Source of the DNA: Quercus robur
Taxonomy: Eukaryota; Streptophyta; Magnoliopsida; Fagales; Fagaceae
DNA: 64,000 nt
Reading direction: 5' to 3'
Assembly (NCBI RefSeq): GCF_932294415.1
Contig: NC_065537.1
Coordinates: forward strand, 64,122,290 to 64,186,289
This document shows, in pieces, positions 49,917-61,300 of the stretch. Within the stretch, counting starts at the first letter, position 1; every line of letters begins with the position of its first letter. The position numbers and the translations under genes are program-made. The notes beneath the pieces are model-generated. The model did no database searches and was not told the DNA's origin. It was given only the letters and a program-made list of their open reading frames with translations.

Positions 49917-51215
49917 GGGCGGAGGTCGAGAAGGTGCAGGTTAAAAAGTTTACCAGAAGAGTTGGTGGAAGAGATCTTGGCATGGCTTCCAGTAAAATCA
50001 TTAGTTCGTTTCAAGTGCGTTAAAAAGTCATGGACAGCTCTTTTCCAAACCCCAAATTTCATTGCCAAACACCTTCGTTCCAGTCAGTCTAAAACTAAAA
50101 ACCATCCAAATCCAACTCTTCTTCTCGAGATCCTTGGCGAAAGAAGTCTTGTTTCAAAATACCTCCTGCAATCTCATCATCACGACGAGGCCAATGACCA
50201 CCGAAGTGTTTATCATGATCACCTCCCGCAATATCATCATGATGTTGGTTCTGTTTCTGATGAGTGGCTTGTTCTTGAAGAAGAACGACGACTACCTTTT
50301 GTGGACTACTTTCAGGGTGAGAACATGATGAGTGGCTTGTTCACAGATGGACTACTACGCACCAACATGTTTGCTTGCATCAACGGCATTATTTGTATTG
50401 GCGGTCTATTCAATTGCTACCCCTCCTTTCATGGCTTTGTTTTATGGAATCCGGCGATCAGAGAAGGTAAAACCGTTGCCTATCCCATAACCAAAACTCC
50501 TGATTTTGTTCAAGCAAAAAAATCGTTTTCCTTTTTTGCATTTGGTTATGATCAAATTTCTAATGACTACAAGGTGGTTAGAGTTGAGAGATATACTTTG
50601 AAATCTGCAATCACCAGCTACTACAATTCTTTTTATCTTTACTCCCTAAGGGCTGATTCCTGGACCCAAATATTTAGCACCCCTTTTCTTCATTCAAACG
50701 TTAGTGTGGATACTCGTCATGATGAAATATACTTTAATGGAGTTCATCATTGGCTTGGTTTCCCCAACGAAGAACCCGGGGAGAGATATAATAATCGCAT
50801 AATTATATCCTTTGACATGAGCCATGAGGTTTTTCAAATAATAAGGTTTCCAGAGTTTTCAACAAGCAAAAGCGAAAGGCTTGCTGTATTCAATGATTGC
50901 CTTGCTTGTATCCTTTATGGTATCACTGAATGCATTGATATTGATATATGGGTGATGCGTGAATATGGGGTCGAGGATTCTTGGACCAAACAGCTTGTTG
51001 TAAATCCCCCTGTACCAATTACATGTCCAGTACGATTTTTCGGGAATGGAGAATTCCTTCTGTTTGATAAAAATTGGGCAATGGTTTTGTATAACATTGG
51101 TTCTCAAGAAATTAGGATTCTTCAATGCACAGGCTATCCAAACACATCCCTGCCATTGGAACTTATCGATTACGTGGAGAGTCTTGTTTCATTCACAGGT
51201 GGAAATGTGTTTTAG
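49881..51215 (+). CDS. F-box protein with F-box-associated domain
   Basis: A single-exon ORF of 444 codons from ATG 49881, without internal stops. The F-box is at residues about 22-66 (LKSLPEELVEEILAWLPVKS, then FKCVKKSWTALFQTPNF); it should bind SKP1 in an SCF ubiquitin ligase. An F-box-associated interaction domain follows, with NGIICIGG, GFVLWNPAIRE near 190-200 and FFAFGYDQISNDYKVVRVE near 225-245. The substrate is unknown. Residues 1-12 (MAPPQYKVAPPL) are encoded by the right end of the hAT element; residue 13 onward is host sequence. The ancestral start is at 49024. Whether the present start is used is unknown: the promoter is now 825 bp further away, so the gene may be silent, but the frame is still open. 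Confidence 0.85.
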   Translation: MAPPQYKVAPPLGRRSRRCRLKSLPEELVEEILAWLPVKSLVRFKCVKKSWTALFQTPNFIAKHLRSSQSKTKNHPNPTLLLEILGERSLVSKYLLQSHHHDEANDHRSVYHDHLPQYHHDVGSVSDEWLVLEEERRLPFVDYFQGENMMSGLFTDGLLRTNMFACINGIICIGGLFNCYPSFHGFVLWNPAIREGKTVAYPITKTPDFVQAKKSFSFFAFGYDQISNDYKVVRVERYTLKSAITSYYNSFYLYSLRADSWTQIFSTPFLHSNVSVDTRHDEIYFNGVHHWLGFPNEEPGERYNNRIIISFDMSHEVFQIIRFPEFSTSKSERLAVFNDCLACILYGITECIDIDIWVMREYGVEDSWTKQLVVNPPVPITCPVRFFGNGEFLLFDKNWAMVLYNIGSQEIRILQCTGYPNTSLPLELIDYVESLVSFTGGNVF

Positions 51216-54200
51216 AGTTATTTTGCCTGAGCTCCTAGTTATTTATATCAAAAAATATTGTTTCAATAACTTATGTGTGGCTTAGAGAAGATGATATTGC
51301 ATCTCATATGGATGGTGTCTTTGTTAATTTATTTAGAGTGAGAGCTAAATAACATCTCAGCTATTGCTAGCTTTGTTGTCTATTTGTTCTAGTAAAATTT
51401 ACAAATACTTGGTTACTTGAGGATCTGTATCACTGGGTAATGTGACAAATTAAGTTTTATATATTTTGATGGAAACCATATTTATTGGAGGCAGATGACT
51501 CTATGCAAGTTTTTGTGAAATTGTTCACGTTGTTGATCTTTTTACTTACAAATTTAGATGGATAGTTTTTCATGTTCTGTTATTCACCATGATGTGCTTC
51601 TTTTAGCTAAGCCACAGGTTTGTGTTCTGTTCAACCATGTTTCCATGTGTTGTTGTTCTGTTAATCCTCTTTACATGATCTCCTTATTATTTTTGTCTGC
51701 TGCACGCCCAAAACTCCAAATAAGAAACAACCCACTGCTTTCCTTCCTTTCCATTCTTTTCTTTCTCCTAGGAATCCTATTGCAAACACAATTAACCTTT
51801 TAGACAATGTCGTATTTTGGAATTTATATTTTATACCGGCTATCCTACTCTTAGTGTGACCACATCTTCAGAAGTCGTCTCCATAGCTTTGACATTGAAT
51901 TATTATGTTATCTGTAGGATGTACTTATAGTTATTTCAGTTACTCTTAACCTAAGCTGAGAGTCCTTATATGTCAATTGCCCAATGCTTTGAGTCTGAGC
52001 TCTCCAAGTTCAACAACCATTCCTAAGCTTTATTGCAAGGTTCGTAAAATGCTTCTGTGGCCTTTTTTCTTATACTAATAGTATATTTGATTTTCATGAT
52101 GCTAATTTTTTTTAGATTTCCCATATGATATATGTTCTCCGTTTTGCCAATTTTATTAATCAATATGAAATTCCCTGGTGATTTTCTGTTAGATCCTAAA
52201 CTTATCTTTTTCCATACTATCATCTGATTGCACTTGATGTTTGTTGTCTACCATGCTTATCCCCATTTTTCCTATATATGCCTCTGGCATGAGCCAGAAT
52301 TAATTAGGATCACTGTATATACAAGTACTACTCTACAATTTAGGTTAGGAAGCTATAGCTGAAATAAATTCCTGGCTTAACTCGCTTACAAATTCTTTTT
52401 TTTTTTTTTGATGGGAAACTCGCTTACAAATTCTATTACTGTTGTTTTGAATTGTGACTATTAGGAACTTATAGTATTACTTTTTAAACCCCCATTTTGA
52501 AAATTTAGTCTAAAAAAAAAAAAAAAAAAAAAACCTTTTCGACAACAGTTAAGAACTCCAAAAGCGGAAATATGAGATGTGTTTGTGTGGGACTTTTTAA
52601 ACCACCATTATAAGACCTAAACTTGTTTGATTGCTTCATTTCGCATTGCACAAAAGCAATCTGCTTCAATTCCTCATTCAATAAATTTCCTAAGTTCTAG
52701 ATTTGTAATAATAACAATTAATCTTATAAATTGCACGAGTGATATGTTTTCAGCCAAATCTAAAATCTGATACTTGGAGCTATGGGGCATCATTCTCTCC
52801 ATTGCTACATGGAGGTCCAAACTTGATATGAAGGAAACAGAACAGTCAACACATAGTAGGATATATATTATTGTTGCTTGTTGGATATAAATTTAGCTCT
52901 TCAGAATTTATAGAAGGTCAAATTTGTTTGATATATAGCAACCACCTTGGATCTTAAAAACCAAACCTATAATTGGATTATTTTGATAAAAATATTAAAT
53001 GTTTTAAATGCACTTCTAAGAGAATTGATAAAAATAATTTTCTATCTGTTGATGGCTGTATCAGTTTCTTTGTTATACAATTGATTTCAAATCTAATGCT
53101 AATAAGTTGAAATACATTTCAGTTTTAATTCATAATGTCAAATTTTATCTTATTCTATGAGTTGGCCGAATAAGTAGTGTTGATTTTGTGAACGTTAGAG
53201 GGGTATGGATTTTAAACGTTAGCTTTGATTTCCTGAAGTTTTTGAGATAAAAGATATGAATATTATTGATAGGGGAAAAAACAAAACAAAGTAAAAGAAG
53301 GCTAGGCAAAGCCCAGTCAAAACGATGGAAAAATGAACCCTTTTGAATTTTTCTATCGTTTTATTATTGTTCTTAGGAACAACAATAGGAAGATGTCAAG
53401 CAGTGGTTAGGCACATTATTTTTTGGCAGCCTCATCATGTTGCACAAATTGTGTCGGAAAACCTGCAGAATAGTTAAGATTTAAAAAATATTCATGATTG
53501 GAGGTCCAATTTTTATACCAAGAAACACAACTCAATTAAATGAACAAACATCTGCCAAGCAGGGACCCTCTGGTTTGAAAACACGTACTTGTAATTACTG
53601 GTTGTGATGTGACAGAGCCTCAAGAATGGCCTTGATGTTTCATGGAACAAACACCTGAGCCATCTTGGGGAAGTTTTCTCACCGTTTGCCTATGGCACCA
53701 CTATCATAACACAGGACAATTAGAATTCTTGATACTAAGCATCTCCAACAGTCTAGACAAATTTTTGCCTGTTTGAAGAGTGAATAGTATATTTTACCTT
53801 TTGCCTATCCACTTTTTCAAATACACTTTCCAACAGACTCTCTATCTCATTCTCTATCTCATTTAAATATTATTTCTTCATTCATTATTTATTATTTTTT
53901 TAACAATTACACATCTTTCAACATTTTTTTATTGAACACCTTGATTATTATAATAGAAAAAAATATTTGAAGAATGAACAGTAGCTCATCATCAAGACTT
54001 GATGAGCAACTGTTCATTAGAAAAAAAAAATTTGAGTTTTAGTGAGGTTGTTGGAGCATGAACAGTAGAGAATTGGGTGCTGTACTCTCTAATGGTGAGG
54101 ATGTCAAGGATAACAAAGATTAGTGATGTAATTAGCCTTTAGAGCTCTCTGGAGTGAGGAAGAGAAGAAAGAAGCAAAATTCTGAAAAGGACCAATTTCC

Positions 54201-55129
54201 AAAGCAAAAAATTATGTAAATTAATTTTTTTTTAGGTGCATATGGAATATGGAGAAGATCCTAGCCATTGTGGTAATTGTAAAAGATTCCGGAAATAATA
54301 AAATTGATGAAGAAATTTTTTAGTAACATAGGATGTGACCAAAAATATTTCTCTAATCTGAAAATAATAACAAATCGGTTGGAATGAGATGAGCTTACCT
54401 CCTTCGATTGCATGATCCATCCGGCATGGATTTCTTTTTTTGTATTCCAAGACTTGCAAGCCAACATAGTTTTCATTAGAGACAACAAAAGAGGTAAGAA
54501 TTTCAAGCAGCCCCATCTCCACCAGAAAAGACTCCATTATAGTCGATTTCTTCATGCTTACATACTCCAAAGGCCATTCCACCCACGTTTTGATGTGTTT
54601 GTTACATCTGGAATGTGGCATTTACATAATTAAATGGATAAAGGTTTGATTTAAATGAATGTGTATTCAACTCTTATCACTTCTAACAAGGGGTGTCAAA
54701 TTCAACCCAAACCCACCCATTTGCCTGATTCTTGTTCTTTTAGACTTCACATATATGACATATGCTCTATGTTTTACTAATGCTATTCATGGATATGAAT
54801 TCCTTGGTAATTTTTGTTAGATCCTAATCTTAGAAGGTCAGCTGTAAAAACTCAAGCTGAAGTAACTCCATATATGCATATCCTAATCTTATCTTTTTCC
54901 ATATACTCATCTAGTTGCATTTGAATTCTTAGAAGGTCAGTTGTAATAACTCAGGCTAAAGTAACTCCATGTACACATGTTTTTGTTTTTTTCTTCGTCT
55001 TTGCCAACTTAAAGTTGGTTTTGCATTTAACTGACCAAAGGTCGTTGCTGACACATCAGATGATTAGGTTGAAACCAAGAAATTAAAACAAGATGAAGTA
55101 CTATACTTGAAACTGGACAGCTTTAGTTT
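51216..55129. other. 3' flank of F-box gene and repeats
   Basis: After the stop, 51216-52300 is likely 3' UTR and flank. Positions 52100-52230 are repeated at 54735-54910 (landmark TTTTGTTAGATCCTAA / TTCTGTTAGATCCTAA). A micro-insertion lies at 52379-52434. On the minus strand 54621..54400 is an unrecognised open stretch ending at a possible splice donor (GGAG/GTAAGC); it may be a fossil exon. Nothing else is supported. Confidence 0.5.
53738..54060. mobile_element. MITE with CTCCAACA-type ends
   Basis: Left end AGCATCTCCAACAGTC and right end GTTGTTGGAGCATG are inverted repeats. Both contain GAACAGTA/GAATAGTA-like words inside. This is a frequent plant MITE form. The duplication was not resolved. 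Confidence 0.55.
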
Positions 55130-55740
55130 CTTCTGGTAGATGACAATGAGGCAATGCTGCAATGGTCTTGTATAACATTGGTACATGTGTTTGAACATAT
55201 ATTTTTAGTTTTTAAACAACATTACACGTATTTTTAAACACTTTTTCACTTACACATATTTCCAAAAAAATTGAAAACTATTATTTAAACACACGTATCA
55301 AATGGGCCCTAAGAATCTTCAATTCATAGGGAATCCAAATTCACCCAAATACAAGCTATGGTACATGGGGAGAGTCTAGTTTCATTCATGGGTGGAAATG
55401 TGTATTAGAGTTATTGTGCCCGAGCTCCTAATTTTTTTGCATAAAAAATAATTTTTCAAAAAGTTATGCATGATTTGGAGAAATTGAAATTGCATCTCAT
55501 ATGGATGATGTCTTTGTTAAATTTCAATTCTATATTCCTCTTCAATCTCTATAATTTGTTGATGGATCAGTAAATTGTTGATTTTTTATGCATTTGAACT
55601 GTGATAGAAATTCAGGGGAGGTTTGGTTATTAATTTATGTAAAGTGAGAGCTAGTTTAGGGTTTGAGTAGGTTTTTTTTGCAATAACATCTCAGCTATTT
55701 CTTGCTTTGTTGTCTATTTGTTCTAGGGAAATTTAGAAAG
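55130..55740 (+). pseudogene. Relic of a second F-box copy (3' end)
   Basis: Positions 55157-55182 (CAATGGTCTTGTATAACATTGG) match the F-box gene near 51078. After a MITE-like interruption (55190-55310), 55310-55400 matches 51110-51215 with decay (AGAGTCTAGTTTCATTCATG, stop TAG) and 55400-55740 matches the 3' flank 51215-51400 (CATCTCATATGGATGATGTC; TTGTCTATTTGTTCTAG). Only the last part of the gene is present. Confidence 0.8.
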
Positions 55741-56659
55741 TCATTCTTTTATTTTGTATTATATTGTATTTTTCTTTTGATAAATTGGAACTTCAATAAA
55801 TCTCATTTTTCTTTTATTTTAGAGACTTCAACAAAATCTTGGCATAAAAAAGGCCAAATAGAAATTTATCGAGTTTGGAGGTAGTAAGCAACATGTAAAA
55901 GTTTATGGATAACTAGTGAAGCTCCATTGGACAGTAGTTTCATAGACTATCCCTGGTGGTGTTGGTAAATGAATAAAAAAGTTTAACATGTACTATTGCC
56001 TTTGGAGGTTGTATTTAGATTCATGTTTACTGTATGCTTTAATATGTGATAAGAAGAGAATTCTGTTCAATTGGGTTGGGCGAGAAGCTGAGGCAACCAT
56101 TGAATTCCGAATAGTGTTTGGAGATGAGAACTTAAATGGAAGTGTTAGCTGAATGGCATGGCTTAAGAATTCCTTTTGAGTAATCTGTTTGTAAATTTAT
56201 GTAATAATGCCTTATTGCTATAAGCCTATAACTATTATCAATTATGGAATGTTCTAATTTTTTTGGTTTGTGAGATAAGTTAACTCTGTATTAGTGATAG
56301 GTTCTTCATGACTATATTAGTAATACTATCTCTAATTTTGCTTTCATTCATTTCAGACCTCCAAGATTTAAGTTTATATTCAATTAAATTAATTTTTTTT
56401 AAAAAAATTTGGAAAATATTTTCAATTATTAATTAGTTTTTTTTTTAATTTAATAAAAATTGAAGGAAAAAAATTAACAATTTATACAATTAACGCAACA
56501 TTAACAAAAGTTGATGGAGAAGCCTTAATTAAATAAACTTAAAATTTAGAGGACTAAAATGAACAAAAGCAAAATTAGAGAAATGAAATGAATTTTGGTG
56601 AAACTTAAAGGATAGGTTTTGCATTTTAATTTCTATTCTTTTGCTTATGTTGGTGTTTA

Positions 56660-56692
<33 letters not shown>

Positions 56693-57516
56693 TTCTCTCT
56701 CTAATGATTCTTTTATTTGATCATTGTTGTTTGGAAAAGATCAAGAAAGAAAAAAATTTCTTCTGTGTTTGTGGCTAATTCACGTCGAGATATTAATCAA
56801 AGTAATTGTACTATTTACTTTTTAGTTTGAATTTTCCAAAACCATCTCATTGATAAGGCAGGGTTTAAACCATCTCATTGACATAACTTTCTTAGCAAAG
56901 TGGATCGTATTGGTTTTAGTTCAAGGAAAAACCAGACCTCTTAAAAGATTAATGTTAACCGGACCTAATAATAAAAATAAGGAAAAAAAAGATTTGTGCT
57001 TTCGGTTCATGCTCATTAGTGTTTTTGATGGGGATGAATTCCAAACTATGACTCATTCAAATTCAACGAGTAAGGTGCTATTATAGTTAAGTCTATGTAG
57101 AAGATGCCAACAAAAATCACTCCCTACCCATTTTTTTCCCATAAAAAGAATAATAAAAATAAGCAAAGATAGATTTTAGTAGGAGGAATCCAACAAGGTG
57201 TTTGGCAAAAGCAATCTCTATTCACTTTTTTTTTTTTTTTTTTTCGAGAAAGAATCTCTATTTACTTTAGGAGTAATAAAAAAATAAAAAACCTTAAAAT
57301 TAGCAAAAACCAATGTCAGCTATTGAAGCAGAAACCCACAAAACAAAAAACAAAAAAAAACTAAAACCCATCATGTAATGACAAAAAATAAATGAGACAG
57401 AGATAAGGAAAGTAAAACACAACACCACCAAAAGGGTCCAAAACCCTCACTAACCCTTAACAAGTCTCTCACCCAAACCAAACCAAACCAACACACACAT
57501 TTCAGAAGAAAAAGAA
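55741..57516. other. Intergenic and TGD4-like promoter region
   Basis: No gene is seen. An AT microsatellite lies at 56662-56685, and a micro-insertion at 57213-57267. The last 150 bp before 57517 are rich in ACCACC/CCAAACC words and probably contain the TGD4-like leader. Confidence 0.55.
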
Positions 57517-58274
57517 ATGGCGAAACTAAGGACAGCAATGGACTCCACTTTCTGGGACCTGAACGTGTCATCACCAAGGAACCTGGAGGGCTCAGCCCGA
57601 GCCATCCCTGGTGAGCCATTTCCACTTGATGGGGCTCGAGCCAGCCGAGCTCTGAGGATTCAGCAAGTCTCACTTCTGGGAAATGGGTTCCCTCTGGGAA
57701 TTATTCCCTCTTTTGCACCCACTGCTCACAAGGAGTTGGGCTCTTTTGCTCTTCAGACTGTCTTGCTCAGACCAGAAACTGCTAACTGGTATGTATATGG
57801 GTGGTGATTGTTGAAACGTCTTGTTTTATTTTCTTGCCTTGTGCTTTGTTTGGTAGCTGGGAATATCTGGGGGAATGGAAACTGTAATTCAAGTCTTGAG
57901 TTTTAAAATTTAAGTGGGTTTTTTTTTGGGGTTAAATTGAAGAAAGAATTTAGTCAATAGACATGGAAGTAGAAAGCTTGTACTGTTATTTGCTGCTGTG
58001 TTTTGACTGTCTTCAGTAACCAAACAGATTTAAAAAATATATAGCCAAACTCTCTTTCTCACTCTGCCTTACTTGGAGTTTGTGTTTAGTGGCTGAGAAA
58101 ATGCAGGCAAAGAAGAGGGATTAAGGTTCTGAAATTTTGGGTTAACTTGGCTTAGTTGAATTCATAAATTGAAATGACTTTAGTTGAAATGAGAATATTA
58201 AGATGAATAAGTGGAAATAAGATGAGATTTGAAAAAAATGAGGAAATTTTTTTAAAGGTAGATGTGGTCCATAT

Positions 58275-58313
<39 letters not shown>

Positions 58314-61300
58314 GCTTGAGATAGTTTGGTAATGTGCAGAGGAAAATGGTTAATGCATAAATAAGGAAGAGTGGGTTGATTCAAGTTGAGGAAATGAAAA
58401 AAGGTAAAGAAAAACCTAAAAAATTCGGTGAAAGTAGTAAAAAAAAAGGACATGTCAATTAAGTAGGCGATAGAGAATATGGCTTTGGATGTGATAGAAT
58501 GGCAAAAAAGAATACATGTGGCCAATCCCAATTATTCTATGGAGGACTAATAGCTGACCACAGTTTTAGGATTAAGGCTTGGTTGTTGTCGTTGTTGGCT
58601 TTATTGAATTAATCTTTTAAGGAAAATTAAAGAACAGCATAGAACATAATATCCATAATTTTTTTTGAACAAGGCTTATGGTTGATTGAGTTGGTAATAT
58701 AAAGATGTCACTTTGTGCAACTTTTGATAATCCTCACCCCCACCCTGTAATAACATGTTTTAACTTTTAGTTCTTTAGGTACTGCAGTCTGTGATCAATC
58801 TTAAAAGTTAAGGTTTGGCATTCTTTGTCCTTTGGATATTGGTTAAGAAAACGCTGCTTAGCTTAAGGTTGAAAAAAACGCTGCTTAGCTTAACTTGAAA
58901 TATCTAACCCTATCAATATTACTTGTGTTCTTACTAAAGCTTGAAAAAAATTTCACTGATTTGAGTTAATTTCAACATAATAAATTTTGTTAGCCAAACA
59001 AATGTTGATGTTTGAATTGTATTTAAAAATTAAAACAACTGAGTTATTTCACAATCTCTTCTCAACCTATTCCACTTCCAAAATTCATTTTAATTCCCTC
59101 ATAATTACTTATGCTTGCTTGGGCATGTTTATTTGCACCAGATTAGAAACTTTTCAACAAGTGACCTCCACTTCATGATGCTTGGGCATGTTTGTTAGCC
59201 ACACAAATGTTGATGTTTGAAAATTTGAATTTTGATGTCCTTGTTCCTTGAGTATTTCTCCTTATAGAAGTAGGGATACTTCATGGGTTAGAAATTGAGA
59301 ATCGGAACTTGTCTAATTTGTTGAGGATTTATAGTTGATTCCAAAAAATTTGGGACTAACGCTTTGTTATTGTTGGAACTTGACAGCCAAAAAAAAAAAA
59401 ATCCTTATAACATTTTTGTTAATAGTATCTCATTGTACCTAAAATTTCTAAATCTCTGATGTACTAATTGGTATCTTAAATAATATTTGTGAGTACAGGT
59501 GGCTTGGATTAATTGGGCAGTTCCGTCCAAAGAAATTAATTTCTTCTATTAAAGCTGAATTTTCTAATGGTGGTGAGTGGGAACTTCCTGGATTCAAGGA
59601 TGTGGCAAAACATTTCATGGACAAATCCCTCTATTCATTGGGATTAAGCTCACAGCTTGCTCTGAGTTCCTCCTCATCCATAATGTTAAGCACAGAAGGA
59701 CATGGTGAGAGAAAAGGACGCCGGCACAAAATGATGCTCTTCCAGAAGGCACGCATAGCAGCCATATTTTTATATATATTCCTTATATTCTATAAACAAT
59801 CATACAGAACACCAAGTTTTCTCCTTCAAAATAATTTTTCTAGGTAGCTGTATTTTCTGTTTTGCAGATTGTTGGGTTGGCTGCATTTTTTTCCTTGCTC
59901 TTGGCTAGATTCTACGTACCTCTTCCTTGTAACTGAAGCTTCTTCCTTCTAAAATGGGTTTCCCTGATAAGGGATAGATATATAGACTATAGGAGTGGTC
60001 GAGTATCTGGACATGCTTTGGTCTTTGTACATACATATGCTTTATATATGCTTAAAAACTGATAATCTGTACAGTAACATACATTAAATATCTCAACATA
60101 CAAGTTTTCTTCAATTACCTAAACAAATATGTCAATGTTTTGCTAAACAAACTATTGAACTGCATCACAAGTACATGAAATGTTCTGCTGATGAAGCTAA
60201 ATTATAGAACTTTACCAATATTTTGTTATTTTATAAGAAAGAGAAACAATGACCAATATGTCAATCTTTTTTCTTTCTTTCTTTCTTTCTTCCTTCTTCT
60301 TCTTCTTTTTTTTTTTTTTTTTTTTTTTAATTTTATTTATTTATTTATTTTTAATTCTTCTGTAGTTCTAGATATGGTGGATGAGTAAATGACCAATATT
60401 TCTCAATCTTTAATGTACATTTGCAGCTTCCTAATCATGATATTACTTTGGAGGCTGCATGGCCTGAGTTGTTCATTGACCATAAAGGGCAATATTGGGA
60501 TGTGCCGGAGTCCATATCATTAGATCTTTCATCACTTGTTTCTGAATCTGGATTGCGATACCGCTTTGGTTTACACAAAAATAGTGGACATCCTCAGGCG
60601 CTTAGTGCCAACAATGGTGAGGCACCGCTTGGTCTATTGCCTGGCTTATGTGCAAAGGCTGCATTTTCTTATGAGAAGGGCCAGGACTTTTGGAGACAAA
60701 AGGAGAAAGAAGAAGATGTCATGGTGAAGACAGAAAGGGGCTTGTTTTGGAGACCTTCATATGATGTGCGTCTCAATGAACCACATTCAGCTATATCTGG
60801 AATTATTGGTAATTTTCTGCTCAAATATGTTTCTTTTTCTTCGTCTATTTTTTTTAGTAATTCTTTTATAAATTCTCTTTTTTCCTCCCTAAAGAATTTT
60901 ACTCAGATTGTTGATAAATATTACAAATGAGAAAGAAAAACCAAGTGTGCGTTTGGGTTTTGCTTTTTTTTTTTTTTTTTGCTTTTTGCTTTTTGCTTTT
61001 TGTCTCAGTTTTTTACAAATAATCTAACTTTTAGCCTTTTGGAAATGAACTAGCTTTTAGCTTTTTGTAACACATTTAACATAAAATTTACCAAAAACTA
61101 TATCTTTGATATAAACATAGTGCAAATAAGCTACCGGAAATAAGCAAAATCCAAATGCACTCCAAGTGTGATTGCTAATAGAATTGTCAAGAACAGGGGA
61201 TAGACTGCCCCATTCTATGACACGGTAAAAACTGTAGGAACTTTTATTCCCATTTTAACCATGTAGATAAGTGTGTGTATGTTTTGCTCAACATACAATG

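Noticed and set aside
54232..54621. 129-aa minus-strand ORF as a full gene
   Set aside because: The composition is plausible and there is a donor-like site, but there is no recognisable family, promoter or partner exon; kept only as a note.
57371..57673. 100-aa minus-strand ORF over the TGD4-like start
   Set aside because: It is the antisense shadow of exon 1, which has strong coding evidence on the plus strand.
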